A DNA stretch of 64,000 nucleotides from Oscillospiraceae bacterium (lineage in GTDB: Bacteria; Bacillota; Clostridia; Oscillospirales; Oscillospiraceae): the NCBI GenBank assembly GCA_017415425.1, contig JAFQGT010000002.1:62001-126000 (forward strand), read 5' to 3'. Under the pieces are notes generated by a model, which was not told the DNA's origin, searched no databases, and saw nothing but the letters and a program-made list of their open reading frames with translations. How positions within the stretch are numbered: the stretch's first letter is position 1; each line of letters starts with the position of its first letter. The position numbers and the translations under genes were made by a program. Of the stretch, positions 42,510 through 50,846 are shown piece after piece.

Positions 42510-42577
42510 ATTTCTATCCTCCAAAATAGGATTTATTCACAAATGACACCTTATTATATCGGGAAAAGCCACTGAAA

Positions 42578-43417
42578 TCAAGAGCTTTCTTTCAAAACCA
42601 GGTCCTCTCCCAGATCTTCTGCCATCAGCCGGTGGACCCGATTGCCCACATCCACCGTAGTCTGCCCTTTTATTTCCTCCGGGGGGATCACCGCCACCAG
42701 GTGCAGATGCACATCCGTAGGCTTCAGGCGCAAGGCGTTGCGGAAAACTTGGTTGGTGTTCCGCAAGGTGCAGACCACAATGGGCACACCCGTCTTCTGG
42801 GCGATCTTGAACACGCCGTTGCGGAAAGGATGGAGCAGACCATCCATACTGGTATAGCCCTCGGGGAATACAGCGATGGATACTTCATCTTCCTGGATCA
42901 GCCGAATGCAGGCCAGAATGGTCTTCAGCGCCTCCCGGTCGTTCTCCCGGTTGATCAGCTGACACATAATCTTGTGCATCAGCTTGCCCACCACAAACAT
43001 CGTAGTATTCTCACGCTTGGAGATAAATGCCAGCTGGCTTTTCCGGAAGCAATGCAGCAGCATAGGGGGATCCAGATCATTGATATGGTTGCAGACCAGC
43101 ATAAACCGTCCGGCCTTGGGCGTCTTCTCCAAGCCTTCCGTGTGGAGTCGGATCTGCAGAATGGGCTGGATTAACTCTATCAGACAACCGATGACAAATC
43201 GGTAAAATCCGTTATCCTTTTTTTGAGGCTTGCCGGTATCTACCGCCGCGCTCATAGCCAGCACCAGCAAAAATATCAGCATCAGCAGCCCCACCAGACT
43301 GCCAAGCCAGCCCACCGGCAGCAGCCACAGCCAACAGAGATTTTCAAAGTTGCCGGTTTTCATACAGATCACCACTGCCGATACCAGCGCCAGGGCTAAC
43401 AAAGTGAAGCAAGTCAT
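42578..43417 (-). CDS. plsC: 1-acyl-sn-glycerol-3-phosphate acyltransferase (PlsC-like)
   Basis: 279 residues. Two N-terminal membrane helices (about 1-20 and 33-58) are followed by the acyltransferase domain: CNHINDLDPPMLL provides HxxxxD (about 117-122) and VFPEGYTSMDG the glycerol-phosphate-binding motif. It should make phosphatidate for membrane lipids, unlike the zinc-ribbon homologue at 13488. GGAGGTGAAGGAGT is at the start. Confidence 0.88.
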   Translation of the reverse strand: MTCFTLLALALVSAVVICMKTGNFENLCWLWLLPVGWLGSLVGLLMLIFLLVLAMSAAVDTGKPQKKDNGFYRFVIGCLIELIQPILQIRLHTEGLEKTPKAGRFMLVCNHINDLDPPMLLHCFRKSQLAFISKRENTTMFVVGKLMHKIMCQLINRENDREALKTILACIRLIQEDEVSIAVFPEGYTSMDGLLHPFRNGVFKIAQKTGVPIVVCTLRNTNQVFRNALRLKPTDVHLHLVAVIPPEEIKGQTTVDVGNRVHRLMAEDLGEDLVLKESS

Positions 43418-43582
43418 ACTCCTTCACCTCCGCAAAAGTAAATTTATTCCTTATTATACTCTGCCTGCGACCCGGAAACAAGTATAATTTTTCTAAAACA
43501 AGGGTAGAAATCCCCGGGCTACACTGGTATAATATATTTAATCGTGTACTGCCCTGTTGTGGCATACAAAGGAGGCCCGTTT

Positions 43583-44323
43583 ATGAATCGCTTTGCAAAT
43601 CTTTCTTTGTTCCCCTGGCTGACCTTTCTGCTGGGCGCTGTAGGCTACGGTCTGCGGCTTTGGCTGCTGGCCAGTCTGGATGAAAATAATCTTCTGCAGA
43701 CATCTCATCCTGCAGGAATCATTTGCATCTTTCTTCTGCTTTTTCTTTTGTTTTTTTATTTCCTGGTGGTGCGGAATTTAGTGCCCATCGCCCAGTACGG
43801 CCTTCTCTTCCCCCGCTCTCCCTTGGCGATCGCAGGTAATGTAGCTGCCGGCGCAGGCTTTTTGTACAGCGGCTATACGAGACTTTCCGGAACGGGTGCA
43901 ATATTAGGGGTCCTGTTCCTGGTGATGAGCATTCTGGCAACGCTTGGCATACTGTATGCCGGCTTCTGCCGGTTGAAAGGGCAGCGTTGCCATTATATGG
44001 TTCGGACATATATCTGCTTCTATCTGATGCTGCACCTGGTCTTCTCCTGCCGTTCCTGGGGTTCTGATTCCCAGGTGCAGATGTATCTGTTCCCGCTGCT
44101 GGCCTCCTTGTTCTTGGTGCTGGCCAGCTATTACCGGACGGTTCTGGATTCTCAAAAAAGCGACCGCCGTCCCTATATCATCCTTACCCAGAGCGCGCTG
44201 TTTTGTTGTATGCTCTCTTTGAAGGGCGACAGCTCCCTATACTATCTGGCAATGGCCTTCTGGATGGCAACCGACTGCTGTAACACAAAACCCAAGCCCG
44301 CTCGCTATCTAAAGAAGAAATAA
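43583..44323 (+). CDS. Polytopic membrane protein, function unknown
   Basis: 246 residues from the ATG at 43583 (AAAGGAGGCC RBS) with about seven membrane helices and no soluble domain. No family was recognised. A TATAAT lies at about 43529. The cca gene follows after 10 bp, so both are in one operon with the GTPase-nuclease fusion. Confidence 0.65.
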   Translation: MNRFANLSLFPWLTFLLGAVGYGLRLWLLASLDENNLLQTSHPAGIICIFLLLFLLFFYFLVVRNLVPIAQYGLLFPRSPLAIAGNVAAGAGFLYSGYTRLSGTGAILGVLFLVMSILATLGILYAGFCRLKGQRCHYMVRTYICFYLMLHLVFSCRSWGSDSQVQMYLFPLLASLFLVLASYYRTVLDSQKSDRRPYIILTQSALFCCMLSLKGDSSLYYLAMAFWMATDCCNTKPKPARYLKKK

Positions 44324-44333
44324 GGGGGTTCCT

Positions 44334-45674
44334 ATGTATTTACCGGACTGGGTACTCTACTGTGTCCACTCGCTGGAACAAGCTGGGTTTCAGGCCTATA
44401 CCGTAGGCGGCTGCGTCCGGGATTCCCTGTTAGGACTGCAGCCCCACGATTACGATTTATGTACCAGCGCCACACCCCAGCAGACTGCGCAGGTGTTCTC
44501 CCATCATACGCTGATCCGCAGCGGTGAAAAGCACGGAACCATCGGTGTCGTGGTCCAGGGACAGGTTTTGGAGATCACCACCTTCCGCACCGAAGGGGGT
44601 TACCGGGACAGCCGCCACCCGGATTGGGTGGAATTTGTAGACCGGGTGCAGGAGGATCTGGCCCGGCGGGATTTTACTGTCAACGCCATAGCCTATCACC
44701 CCGAAATCGGCTATGTAGACCCCTTTGGAGGACAGCAGGATCTGCAAAACCGTGTCCTCCGGGCAGTGGGCGATGCGCCTACCCGTTTTCGGGAGGATGC
44801 GCTGCGAATCTTGCGGGGTGTACGGTTTTCTGTCCGGTTCGGTCTGACACCGGCGCCTGCCACAATGGCGGCTATGGCAGAGCTTGCTCCGCTGATGGAG
44901 CAACTGGCAAAGGAACGTATTTTTCAGGAACTATGCGGCCTGCTGCCGCTGATCCACGCGGATGAGCTGGTAACCTTTGCGCCGATTTTGGTGCAGGTTT
45001 TGCCTGTGCTGAAGCCCTGTGTGGGATTTTTGCAGCACAGCATCCACCATCAATATGATGTATTCACCCACACCGCTTATGTGGTGGAGGCCACACCTGA
45101 GGATCTTTCCCTGCGGTGGGCTGCGTTGCTCCACGATTGCGGTAAGCCGGCGGTCTTTTCCCTGGACGAATCCGGCAAAGGCCATTTTAAGGGACACGCT
45201 AAGATCAGCGCCCAGCTGGCAGAGGAAACCCTGTATCAGTTGAAAGCCCCAACCGCCCTGCGGGAGCAGGTGGTCTTTCTTGTGGCCCAGCATATGACCC
45301 CGCTGGAGCCGGATAAGAAGCTGCTGCGCCGCCGTTTGGGAAAATGGGGCGTTGCACAAACGCAAGCGCTTCTGCAGCTGCAAGAGGCGGATATGGGTAG
45401 CAAAGGCACCGGCGATTTTTCCCAGCTGGAGCAATTTAGCCACCTGCGTCAACTGCTGCAGGAAGTACTCTCGGAGGATGCCTGTTTGAACATCCGGGAT
45501 CTTGCCATCAACGGAAATCATCTGCTGGAGCTTGGCTTTGCTCCGGGGAAGGCCATCGGCAACTGCCTGCAATACCTGCTGTCGCAGGTACAGCAGGAGC
45601 TGCTACCCAACGAACCGGGGGCACTGTTGGCGCAGGCTTTAGATTATTTGACACACGGAATGAATCATCTATGA
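44334..45674 (+). CDS. cca: CCA tRNA nucleotidyltransferase
   Basis: 446 residues. Class II nucleotidyltransferase core: GGCVRDSLLGLQPHDYDLCTSATPQQ gives the GG and DxD motifs, followed by FRTEGGYRDSRHPDWVEFV, RRDFTVNAIAY, and RFREDALRILRGVRFSVRFG. The C-terminal half has an HD phosphohydrolase-like domain (LRWAALLHDCGKPAVF). It repairs or adds the tRNA 3' CCA. Its stop overlaps the start of the next gene (ATGA), so the two are translationally coupled. Confidence 0.94.
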   Translation: MYLPDWVLYCVHSLEQAGFQAYTVGGCVRDSLLGLQPHDYDLCTSATPQQTAQVFSHHTLIRSGEKHGTIGVVVQGQVLEITTFRTEGGYRDSRHPDWVEFVDRVQEDLARRDFTVNAIAYHPEIGYVDPFGGQQDLQNRVLRAVGDAPTRFREDALRILRGVRFSVRFGLTPAPATMAAMAELAPLMEQLAKERIFQELCGLLPLIHADELVTFAPILVQVLPVLKPCVGFLQHSIHHQYDVFTHTAYVVEATPEDLSLRWAALLHDCGKPAVFSLDESGKGHFKGHAKISAQLAEETLYQLKAPTALREQVVFLVAQHMTPLEPDKKLLRRRLGKWGVAQTQALLQLQEADMGSKGTGDFSQLEQFSHLRQLLQEVLSEDACLNIRDLAINGNHLLELGFAPGKAIGNCLQYLLSQVQQELLPNEPGALLAQALDYLTHGMNHL

Positions 45675-48190
45675 CAAAAACACCTTTTACCTTAGGAATC
45701 CTGGCCCACGTGGACGCTGGCAAGACCACCCTGTCGGAAGCGATGCTCTACTTAAGCGGTGCCCGCCGTACCTTAGGTCGGGTAGATCACCGGGACGCCT
45801 TTTTGGACACCCACTCACTGGAGCGTGCAAGAGGCATCACGATTTTTTCCAAACAGGCGATTCTGCAAACCCAACACCGCACCATTACTCTGGTAGACAC
45901 CCCGGGCCACGTGGATTTTTCCGCAGAGGCTGAGCGGGTATTGCCGGTTCTGGATTGTGCGGTGCTGGTGATCAGCGGTATCGACGGCATCCAATCCCAC
46001 ACCCTGACTTTGTGGGATCTTTTGGGGCGCTACAAGGTGCCCACCGTGGTCTTTGTCAGCAAAATGGATCTGCCCGGCAAGGGCCGGGAGGAGATCCTGA
46101 CCCAGCTGCAAACCCACTTCGGCAACTGTGCCGACTTTTCCGCAGACAGAGCCATCTGGCTGGAACAGGCCGCTATGTGCGACGAGCAGCTGCTGGAACA
46201 GTACTTGCAGACCGGCGATGTGGAGGATGCTGCCATCCGGCAGCTGGTGCAGCACAGAAAACTCATCCCCTGCTGCTTTGGCGCCGGTCTGAAGCTGGAG
46301 GGCGTTGATACCCTGCTGGATATCTTAGACCGCTACGGTCCTGTGGACAGCTATCAAGACACCTTTGGCGCCCAGATCTACAAGATCTCCCGGGATAGCC
46401 AAAATAACCGGCTGACTTGGCTGAAGGTCACCGGCGGCAGCTTAAAAAACCGCCAACTGCTGGGCTATCGGACCCAAAAGGGCGAGGAAATCACAGAAAA
46501 AGTGATTCAGTTGCGGCAATACTCCGGCGACAAATTCACCACTCCGGAGGAGGTTTTTGCCGGTGAGCTGGTGGCTGTTACAGGACTCAGCAGCACCTAC
46601 GCCGGCCAGAGTCTGGGTGACCAAGCCGCCGCTGGAGCACCGGTACTGGAGCCGGTGATGACCTATCGGCTGAACTTGTCCAGTGGCTGTGACCCGGTCT
46701 CCGTGCTGCCAAAGCTGCGGCTTCTGGAGGAGGAAGACCCCCTGCTGCGGATCCTGTGGGATGACCACTTAAAGCAGATCCACGTGCAGATTATGGGCAA
46801 GGTGCAGCTGGAGGTGCTCCGCAGCCTGATCCTGGAACGATTCGGTCTGGAGGTCACTTTGGATGACCAAAAGATCTATTACAAGGAGACCATTGCCGCC
46901 CCGGTGGAGGGCGTGGGTCACTTTGAGCCTTTGCGGCACTATGCGGAAGTCCATCTTCTGCTGGAACCCCTGCCTCAAGGCAGCGGATTGGTGTTTGACA
47001 CCGTCTGCCCCTTAGATGTGCTGGATGCAAACTACCAAAAGCTGATTCTTGCCCATTTAAGCGAAAAGACCCATCGGGGCGTGCTGACCGGCGCGCCGAT
47101 CACCGATATGAAACTGACATTGCTGGTGGGTAAGGCGCACCTGAAGCATACAGAGGGTGGCGATTTCCGGCAGGCTACCTACCGGGCCGTCCGGCAAGGT
47201 TTGATGCAGGCGGAATCTATCCTGCTGGAGCCCTGGTATCGGTTCACCCTCACTGTTCCCACAGCGCAGATAGGCCGGGCCATTACCGACATTCGGGCTA
47301 TGAGCGGAGAATTTGAGGGTCCGGACGCCCAAGGCACCAACAGCATCCTCTCAGGTCTTGTCCCAGCATCGGAGCTGGGAGATTATGCCAGCCAGGTCGC
47401 TGCCTATACCCAAGGCACCGGACAGCTGCAGCTGACCCTTCACGGCTACGCCCCCTGCCACAATCAGGATGCAGTGGTGGCTGCTGCCGACTACGACCCG
47501 GAAAGTGATCTGGAAAACACCTCGGACTCGGTCTTTTGCAGCCACGGAGCGGGTTTTACTGTCAAGTGGGATCAGGTGCAGGCGTATATGCACTTGGAAA
47601 GCGGTCTGCAAAAAGAGTCCCAACCGGAACTGATCACCCGCAATATCCGTCTGGATGACAAAGAGCTGGAGGCGATTATGCTGCGGGAATTTGGTCCTGT
47701 GAAACGTCCTCTGTATCGGGCGCCGGAGAACCGCCCTGCCCGGGAGGAAGTGACCATTCGACCGCCCCGGGACAATGCCATCATCGTAGACGGCTATAAC
47801 ATCATCTTCGCTTGGGAGGAGCTGAGCAAGCTGGCGCTCCACGATCTGGATGCGGCGCGGCGGCGGCTGTGTGACCTGCTGTCCAGCTTCGCCGGGTTCA
47901 AAAAGTGTTATCTGGTAGTGGTCTTTGACGGCTATAAAGTCAAGGACAATCCCGGAGAGAAAGAGCAGTTCCACAACATTCACATTGTCTATACCAAGGA
48001 AAATCAGACCGCTGACGCATACATAGAAGCCCTGGCCGACCAGATCGGACGAAACTACGCAGTACGGGTGGCCACCTCTGACGGATTGGTGCAGCTGAGT
48101 TCCCTGCGCAGCGGCGTGCTGCGTATGTCCGCAAGAGAGCTGCAAACGGAAGTGGAGGCAACACGAAAGGAAATGCAATCTTATTTTTAA
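45671..48190 (+). CDS. TetM-like ribosomal GTPase fused to a NYN/Rae1-like endonuclease domain
   Basis: 839 residues. Residues 1 to about 640 are a full EF-G/TetM-type translation GTPase: AHVDAGKTTLSE (G1, about 11), RGITIF (G2), DTPGHVDFSAE (G3), SKMD (G4), followed by domains II-V with the RPP-like tail RAITDIRAMSGEF and GGDFRQATYRAVRQGLM. TetM proteins end near 640. Here, after a linker, residues about 700-839 form a NYN/YacP nuclease domain: AIIVDGYNIIF (Asp707), LVVVFDGYKV, TADAYIEALAD and VRVATSDGLVQ supply the acidic residues. Bacillus Rae1 (YacP) is an A-site mRNA endonuclease. Coupled to cca by a 4-nt overlap. Not convincingly a tetracycline-resistance gene. Confidence 0.85.
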   Translation: MTKTPFTLGILAHVDAGKTTLSEAMLYLSGARRTLGRVDHRDAFLDTHSLERARGITIFSKQAILQTQHRTITLVDTPGHVDFSAEAERVLPVLDCAVLVISGIDGIQSHTLTLWDLLGRYKVPTVVFVSKMDLPGKGREEILTQLQTHFGNCADFSADRAIWLEQAAMCDEQLLEQYLQTGDVEDAAIRQLVQHRKLIPCCFGAGLKLEGVDTLLDILDRYGPVDSYQDTFGAQIYKISRDSQNNRLTWLKVTGGSLKNRQLLGYRTQKGEEITEKVIQLRQYSGDKFTTPEEVFAGELVAVTGLSSTYAGQSLGDQAAAGAPVLEPVMTYRLNLSSGCDPVSVLPKLRLLEEEDPLLRILWDDHLKQIHVQIMGKVQLEVLRSLILERFGLEVTLDDQKIYYKETIAAPVEGVGHFEPLRHYAEVHLLLEPLPQGSGLVFDTVCPLDVLDANYQKLILAHLSEKTHRGVLTGAPITDMKLTLLVGKAHLKHTEGGDFRQATYRAVRQGLMQAESILLEPWYRFTLTVPTAQIGRAITDIRAMSGEFEGPDAQGTNSILSGLVPASELGDYASQVAAYTQGTGQLQLTLHGYAPCHNQDAVVAAADYDPESDLENTSDSVFCSHGAGFTVKWDQVQAYMHLESGLQKESQPELITRNIRLDDKELEAIMLREFGPVKRPLYRAPENRPAREEVTIRPPRDNAIIVDGYNIIFAWEELSKLALHDLDAARRRLCDLLSSFAGFKKCYLVVVFDGYKVKDNPGEKEQFHNIHIVYTKENQTADAYIEALADQIGRNYAVRVATSDGLVQLSSLRSGVLRMSARELQTEVEATRKEMQSYF

Positions 48191-48242
48191 CGCCCCTTTG
48201 TAAAATTCGTAATAAACATAAGAAATTACAGGAGGTATCCCT

Positions 48243-48692
48243 ATGCGTAACCCCACCCCCAATGACCAAAAAAGCGCCCGGCAAGAACGGCAAGAGCACC
48301 GCGACCACCGAGTAGAGCATATTTTCCGTCGGATTCTCCATACCCTGGAACGGATCGTGGCAGCTGTCACGCTGATCGTTCTGGTGATCGCCCTGGGTTT
48401 AGAATTGTTCAAACTGTTCACCACAGGTGGCTATCTCAATGACATCAGCCTGTATTTGCACAACGTTCTGACTATCGTGGTGGGTCTGGAATTTGTCCGT
48501 ATGCTGATCGACACGACTCCTGCCAATATTCTGGAGGTATTGACGGTGGCCATCACCCGTCACGTGATTCTCTCCCACGATAACCCCTGGAGCAATGTAG
48601 CGTGCATTGCCTGCATTGCGGGACTCTTTGCTATTCGCCGGTTCCTGGTTCGCCGCAGCGAGCTGAAAGAAGAAATGGTAGAAATGGAATAA
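48243..48692 (+). CDS. PsiE-like membrane protein
   Basis: 149 residues. A charged N-terminus (about 1-35) is followed by four membrane helices; LYLHNVLTIVVGLEFVRMLID and LEVLTVAITRHVILSHD resemble the phosphate-starvation-inducible PsiE family. The function of that family is not defined. TACAGGAGG lies 9 nt before the ATG. Confidence 0.65.
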   Translation: MRNPTPNDQKSARQERQEHRDHRVEHIFRRILHTLERIVAAVTLIVLVIALGLELFKLFTTGGYLNDISLYLHNVLTIVVGLEFVRMLIDTTPANILEVLTVAITRHVILSHDNPWSNVACIACIAGLFAIRRFLVRRSELKEEMVEME

Positions 48693-48706
48693 TCTTGCTT
48701 TTAGCA

Positions 48707-48745
48707 AAAGCCACCCTGTCCTTATCGGACAGGGTGGCTTTAATA
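48707..48745. terminator. Bidirectional terminator
   Basis: AAAGCCACCCTGTCC pairs with GGACAGGGTGGCTTT (48707-48741); it separates the convergent genes at 48243 and 48751. Confidence 0.9.
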
Positions 48746-48750
48746 TTTCC

Positions 48751-50469
48751 TTAGAAGATGCGGCTCAGATCACCAGCCACCAGACCGGAACAGATCCGCA
48801 GAAGGTTGTTGGCGAAGATCACATCCTGGGCGCCGGTGGTCTTAGCAAGTTCTGTGACGCTGCCATCCCAGTAGCGGTAGTCGATTTCATAGACTGTGGA
48901 GTAATGATCTATGATAAAGGGCATAAACGCACAGCCGAAGGACTCCTTGATCACAATGCACACACTGCCGTCGGTCACATCTTTATTCTCGAACACGGTG
49001 TAAGGATTATCGCCGGCGGCGAAGGCATTGTACTTGTTGAAAGACGCATCCGCGCTCACATCCCGGATCACCGGCCAAGTGGAGGATTGACCTTTGGAAT
49101 CGGTGTAGGTCATCGTCACATTAGTGACCGGATGATAGGCGTAAACCGTATCGGTGAAATCGTCCATATCCTTCATATACTGGTACAGATAACCCTCGAA
49201 GCCGGTAAATTTAGAAATCTTCCGCTCCTCCAGGGTGTAGGCGGTGATACCCTTGACTTTGCAGAACGCTTCATAGGCATAGTACGCGCCTGTTGCTGTC
49301 CAGTGATGGTCTGTTTTGAAATACAGGTACTCATCCCTGTGGCGCATAAGATTATCAAAGGCATCCACCTTCCTGATGCTGTCGTCCAGGTAGGAATACA
49401 GCCGTCCGATGTCCGCGCCCTGATCCCGGTAACCGCTGAGCTGGGGAATAATATCATCCGGCATCACCACACCGATGGCGGTGGGGATGGTCAAAGCATA
49501 TACCTGGCTGATACCCTCCAGCTCCTGTGCGTAGCGGTTAAGCAGCTGGGCATAATCAGACGCTGCAGAGTCGCTGTAGCCATAGCCCTCAAAGCTGGTC
49601 TTGTCTACCTGATAGACCGTATGATAAGAATAGGTGCCGGACTGGCTGATCAGCTTAGGGTAAGTTCCGTCGTCCGGTTCTGTTGCCTCGGTAGCTTCTG
49701 TGGCTTCCGTAGCCTCAGTAGTCTCGGCAGGCTCCGTTGCCTCAGTAGTCTCAACCGGCTCCGTTGCCTCGGTAGTCTCAACTGGCTCCGTTGCCTCTGT
49801 TGTCTCAACGGGCTCAGTTGCCTCGGTAGTCTCAACTGGCTCCGTTGCCTCTGTTGTCTCAACGGGCTCAGTTGCCTCAGTAACCTCAATCGTCTCGGTA
49901 GGATCTGTTGCGTCTGTCTGCTGGGTAGTCTGTGTTGTGGAATCTTCTGTGGTGTTGTCTGTATTTTCCGTTGCCTGCGTTGCAGGGGGTTCCAGAGAAG
50001 AACCCTTGGCAATGATGGCCTCCGCCTGGCTCATATCCGGGCAAATGCATAATATCACAGCCGTCCCTTGTTTCCAGATCACAGCCTTTTCCAGCTTGGG
50101 AACTTGCTGGGGAATGTATGTCTTATACTGCTCGATCAGCTCTTCCACGTGGGCTTCCACGCAGGATACAGCTGCAGAAAGGTCTGCCTCGTTCGCCACC
50201 GTGATCAGTGCCACTTTATCCACAAAGTACGCACTGCCGGCGTACATCTGCACCTTTGCCCCCTGAGGCAGATCCGGAAAATACAATGCACCGCAGTCTC
50301 CCAGGTCTTTCAGTTCTGTTTCATAATCCACCTGCTCCACCAAGGCCGAAAACAGCACCTGGGGATCAATGCCCGATTGAACCGGCGGTTCCGGATTCTG
50401 GCAGGCTGCCAATGTCAGCAGGATGCTGACGGTCAAAATAAGGAAGAGGGTTTGGAAAAATCGTTTCAT
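48751..50469 (-). CDS. Lipoprotein fusing DUF4358-like and DHHW domains through a Thr/Glu repeat linker
   Basis: 572 residues. Lipoprotein signal with LTLAAC (Cys23). Residues about 40-165 resemble DUF4358 (FSALVEQVDYETELKDLGDCGALYFPD...VPKLEKAVIWKQGTAVILCICPD). A linker of TTEATEPVE repeats (about 190-265) follows. The C-terminal 300 residues are an AlgX/DHHW-type domain with the signature FKTDHHWTATGAYYAYEAFC (about 385-405). DHHW proteins usually sit next to an MBOAT acyltransferase and take part in O-acetylation of surface polymers; no MBOAT gene is in the window. AGAAAGAGAAAAGAC precedes the ATG. Confidence 0.8.
   Translation of the reverse strand: MKRFFQTLFLILTVSILLTLAACQNPEPPVQSGIDPQVLFSALVEQVDYETELKDLGDCGALYFPDLPQGAKVQMYAGSAYFVDKVALITVANEADLSAAVSCVEAHVEELIEQYKTYIPQQVPKLEKAVIWKQGTAVILCICPDMSQAEAIIAKGSSLEPPATQATENTDNTTEDSTTQTTQQTDATDPTETIEVTEATEPVETTEATEPVETTEATEPVETTEATEPVETTEATEPVETTEATEPAETTEATEATEATEATEPDDGTYPKLISQSGTYSYHTVYQVDKTSFEGYGYSDSAASDYAQLLNRYAQELEGISQVYALTIPTAIGVVMPDDIIPQLSGYRDQGADIGRLYSYLDDSIRKVDAFDNLMRHRDEYLYFKTDHHWTATGAYYAYEAFCKVKGITAYTLEERKISKFTGFEGYLYQYMKDMDDFTDTVYAYHPVTNVTMTYTDSKGQSSTWPVIRDVSADASFNKYNAFAAGDNPYTVFENKDVTDGSVCIVIKESFGCAFMPFIIDHYSTVYEIDYRYWDGSVTELAKTTGAQDVIFANNLLRICSGLVAGDLSRIF
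49684..49900 (-). repeat. Tandem 27-bp coding repeats (TTEATEPVE)
   Basis: The DNA shows a 27-bp period (for example GGCTCAGTTGCCTCGGTAG / TCTCAACT units) with synonymous and Val/Ala changes, giving about five to six copies of a nine-residue linker unit. Copy number is likely variable between strains. Confidence 0.85.
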
Positions 50470-50846
50470 TGTCTTTTCTCTTTCTGCATCTATATTTCCA
50501 CGGAAAACCGATTATTTCGGCATCACGAAGTTGTTTGGATTCAAAATAGTACCGTATTTTCTCGCACTATCTTATGTTAACTCAAAATCCATCACTTTGC
50601 AACTACCAAAAGTAATTTTTCGACATTTTTTCATCTTTACCTCTGGTTTTTGTTGATTTTTTCTTGGATATAGTATACCGAAAGCAGCGACGCGGCCTTC
50701 TGGTATTACTTTGAAAATACCGATTTGTTTAGGCGCTTCCCAACTGTGAGTGTTCAAAAACGCCTCCTCCAGTCTAAAAAGCACCCCCGTCCGTGTCGGA
50801 TGGGGGTGCTGCTATATACGATCACGCAGAGATTCCCGGGAAGGGG
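50470..50846. other. Intergenic region upstream of the DHHW lipoprotein gene
   Basis: 377 bp without a supported gene. It holds the terminator of the gene at 50847 (50780-50810) and otherwise AT-rich sequence expected to carry the lipoprotein promoter on the minus strand. No other structure was seen. Confidence 0.6.
50780..50810 (-). terminator. Terminator of the InlB-repeat protein gene
   Basis: AGCACCCCC...GGGGGTGCT with inner CGGAT/GTCCG pairs; the minus strand continues into TTTTTAG. Confidence 0.85.

Noticed and set aside
42510..42577. T-box leader upstream of glyS
   Set aside because: Only 68 bp separate glyS from plsC and no T-box sequence or terminator is present.
45671..48190. Acquired tetracycline-resistance gene (tetM/tetO/tetW type)
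   Set aside because: The GTPase is RPP-like but carries a C-terminal NYN domain, is coupled to the housekeeping cca gene, and shows no mobile-element context or foreign base composition.
49684..49900. CRISPR-like repeat array
   Set aside because: The 27-bp repeats are in-frame coding repeats with no unique spacers and no cas genes nearby.
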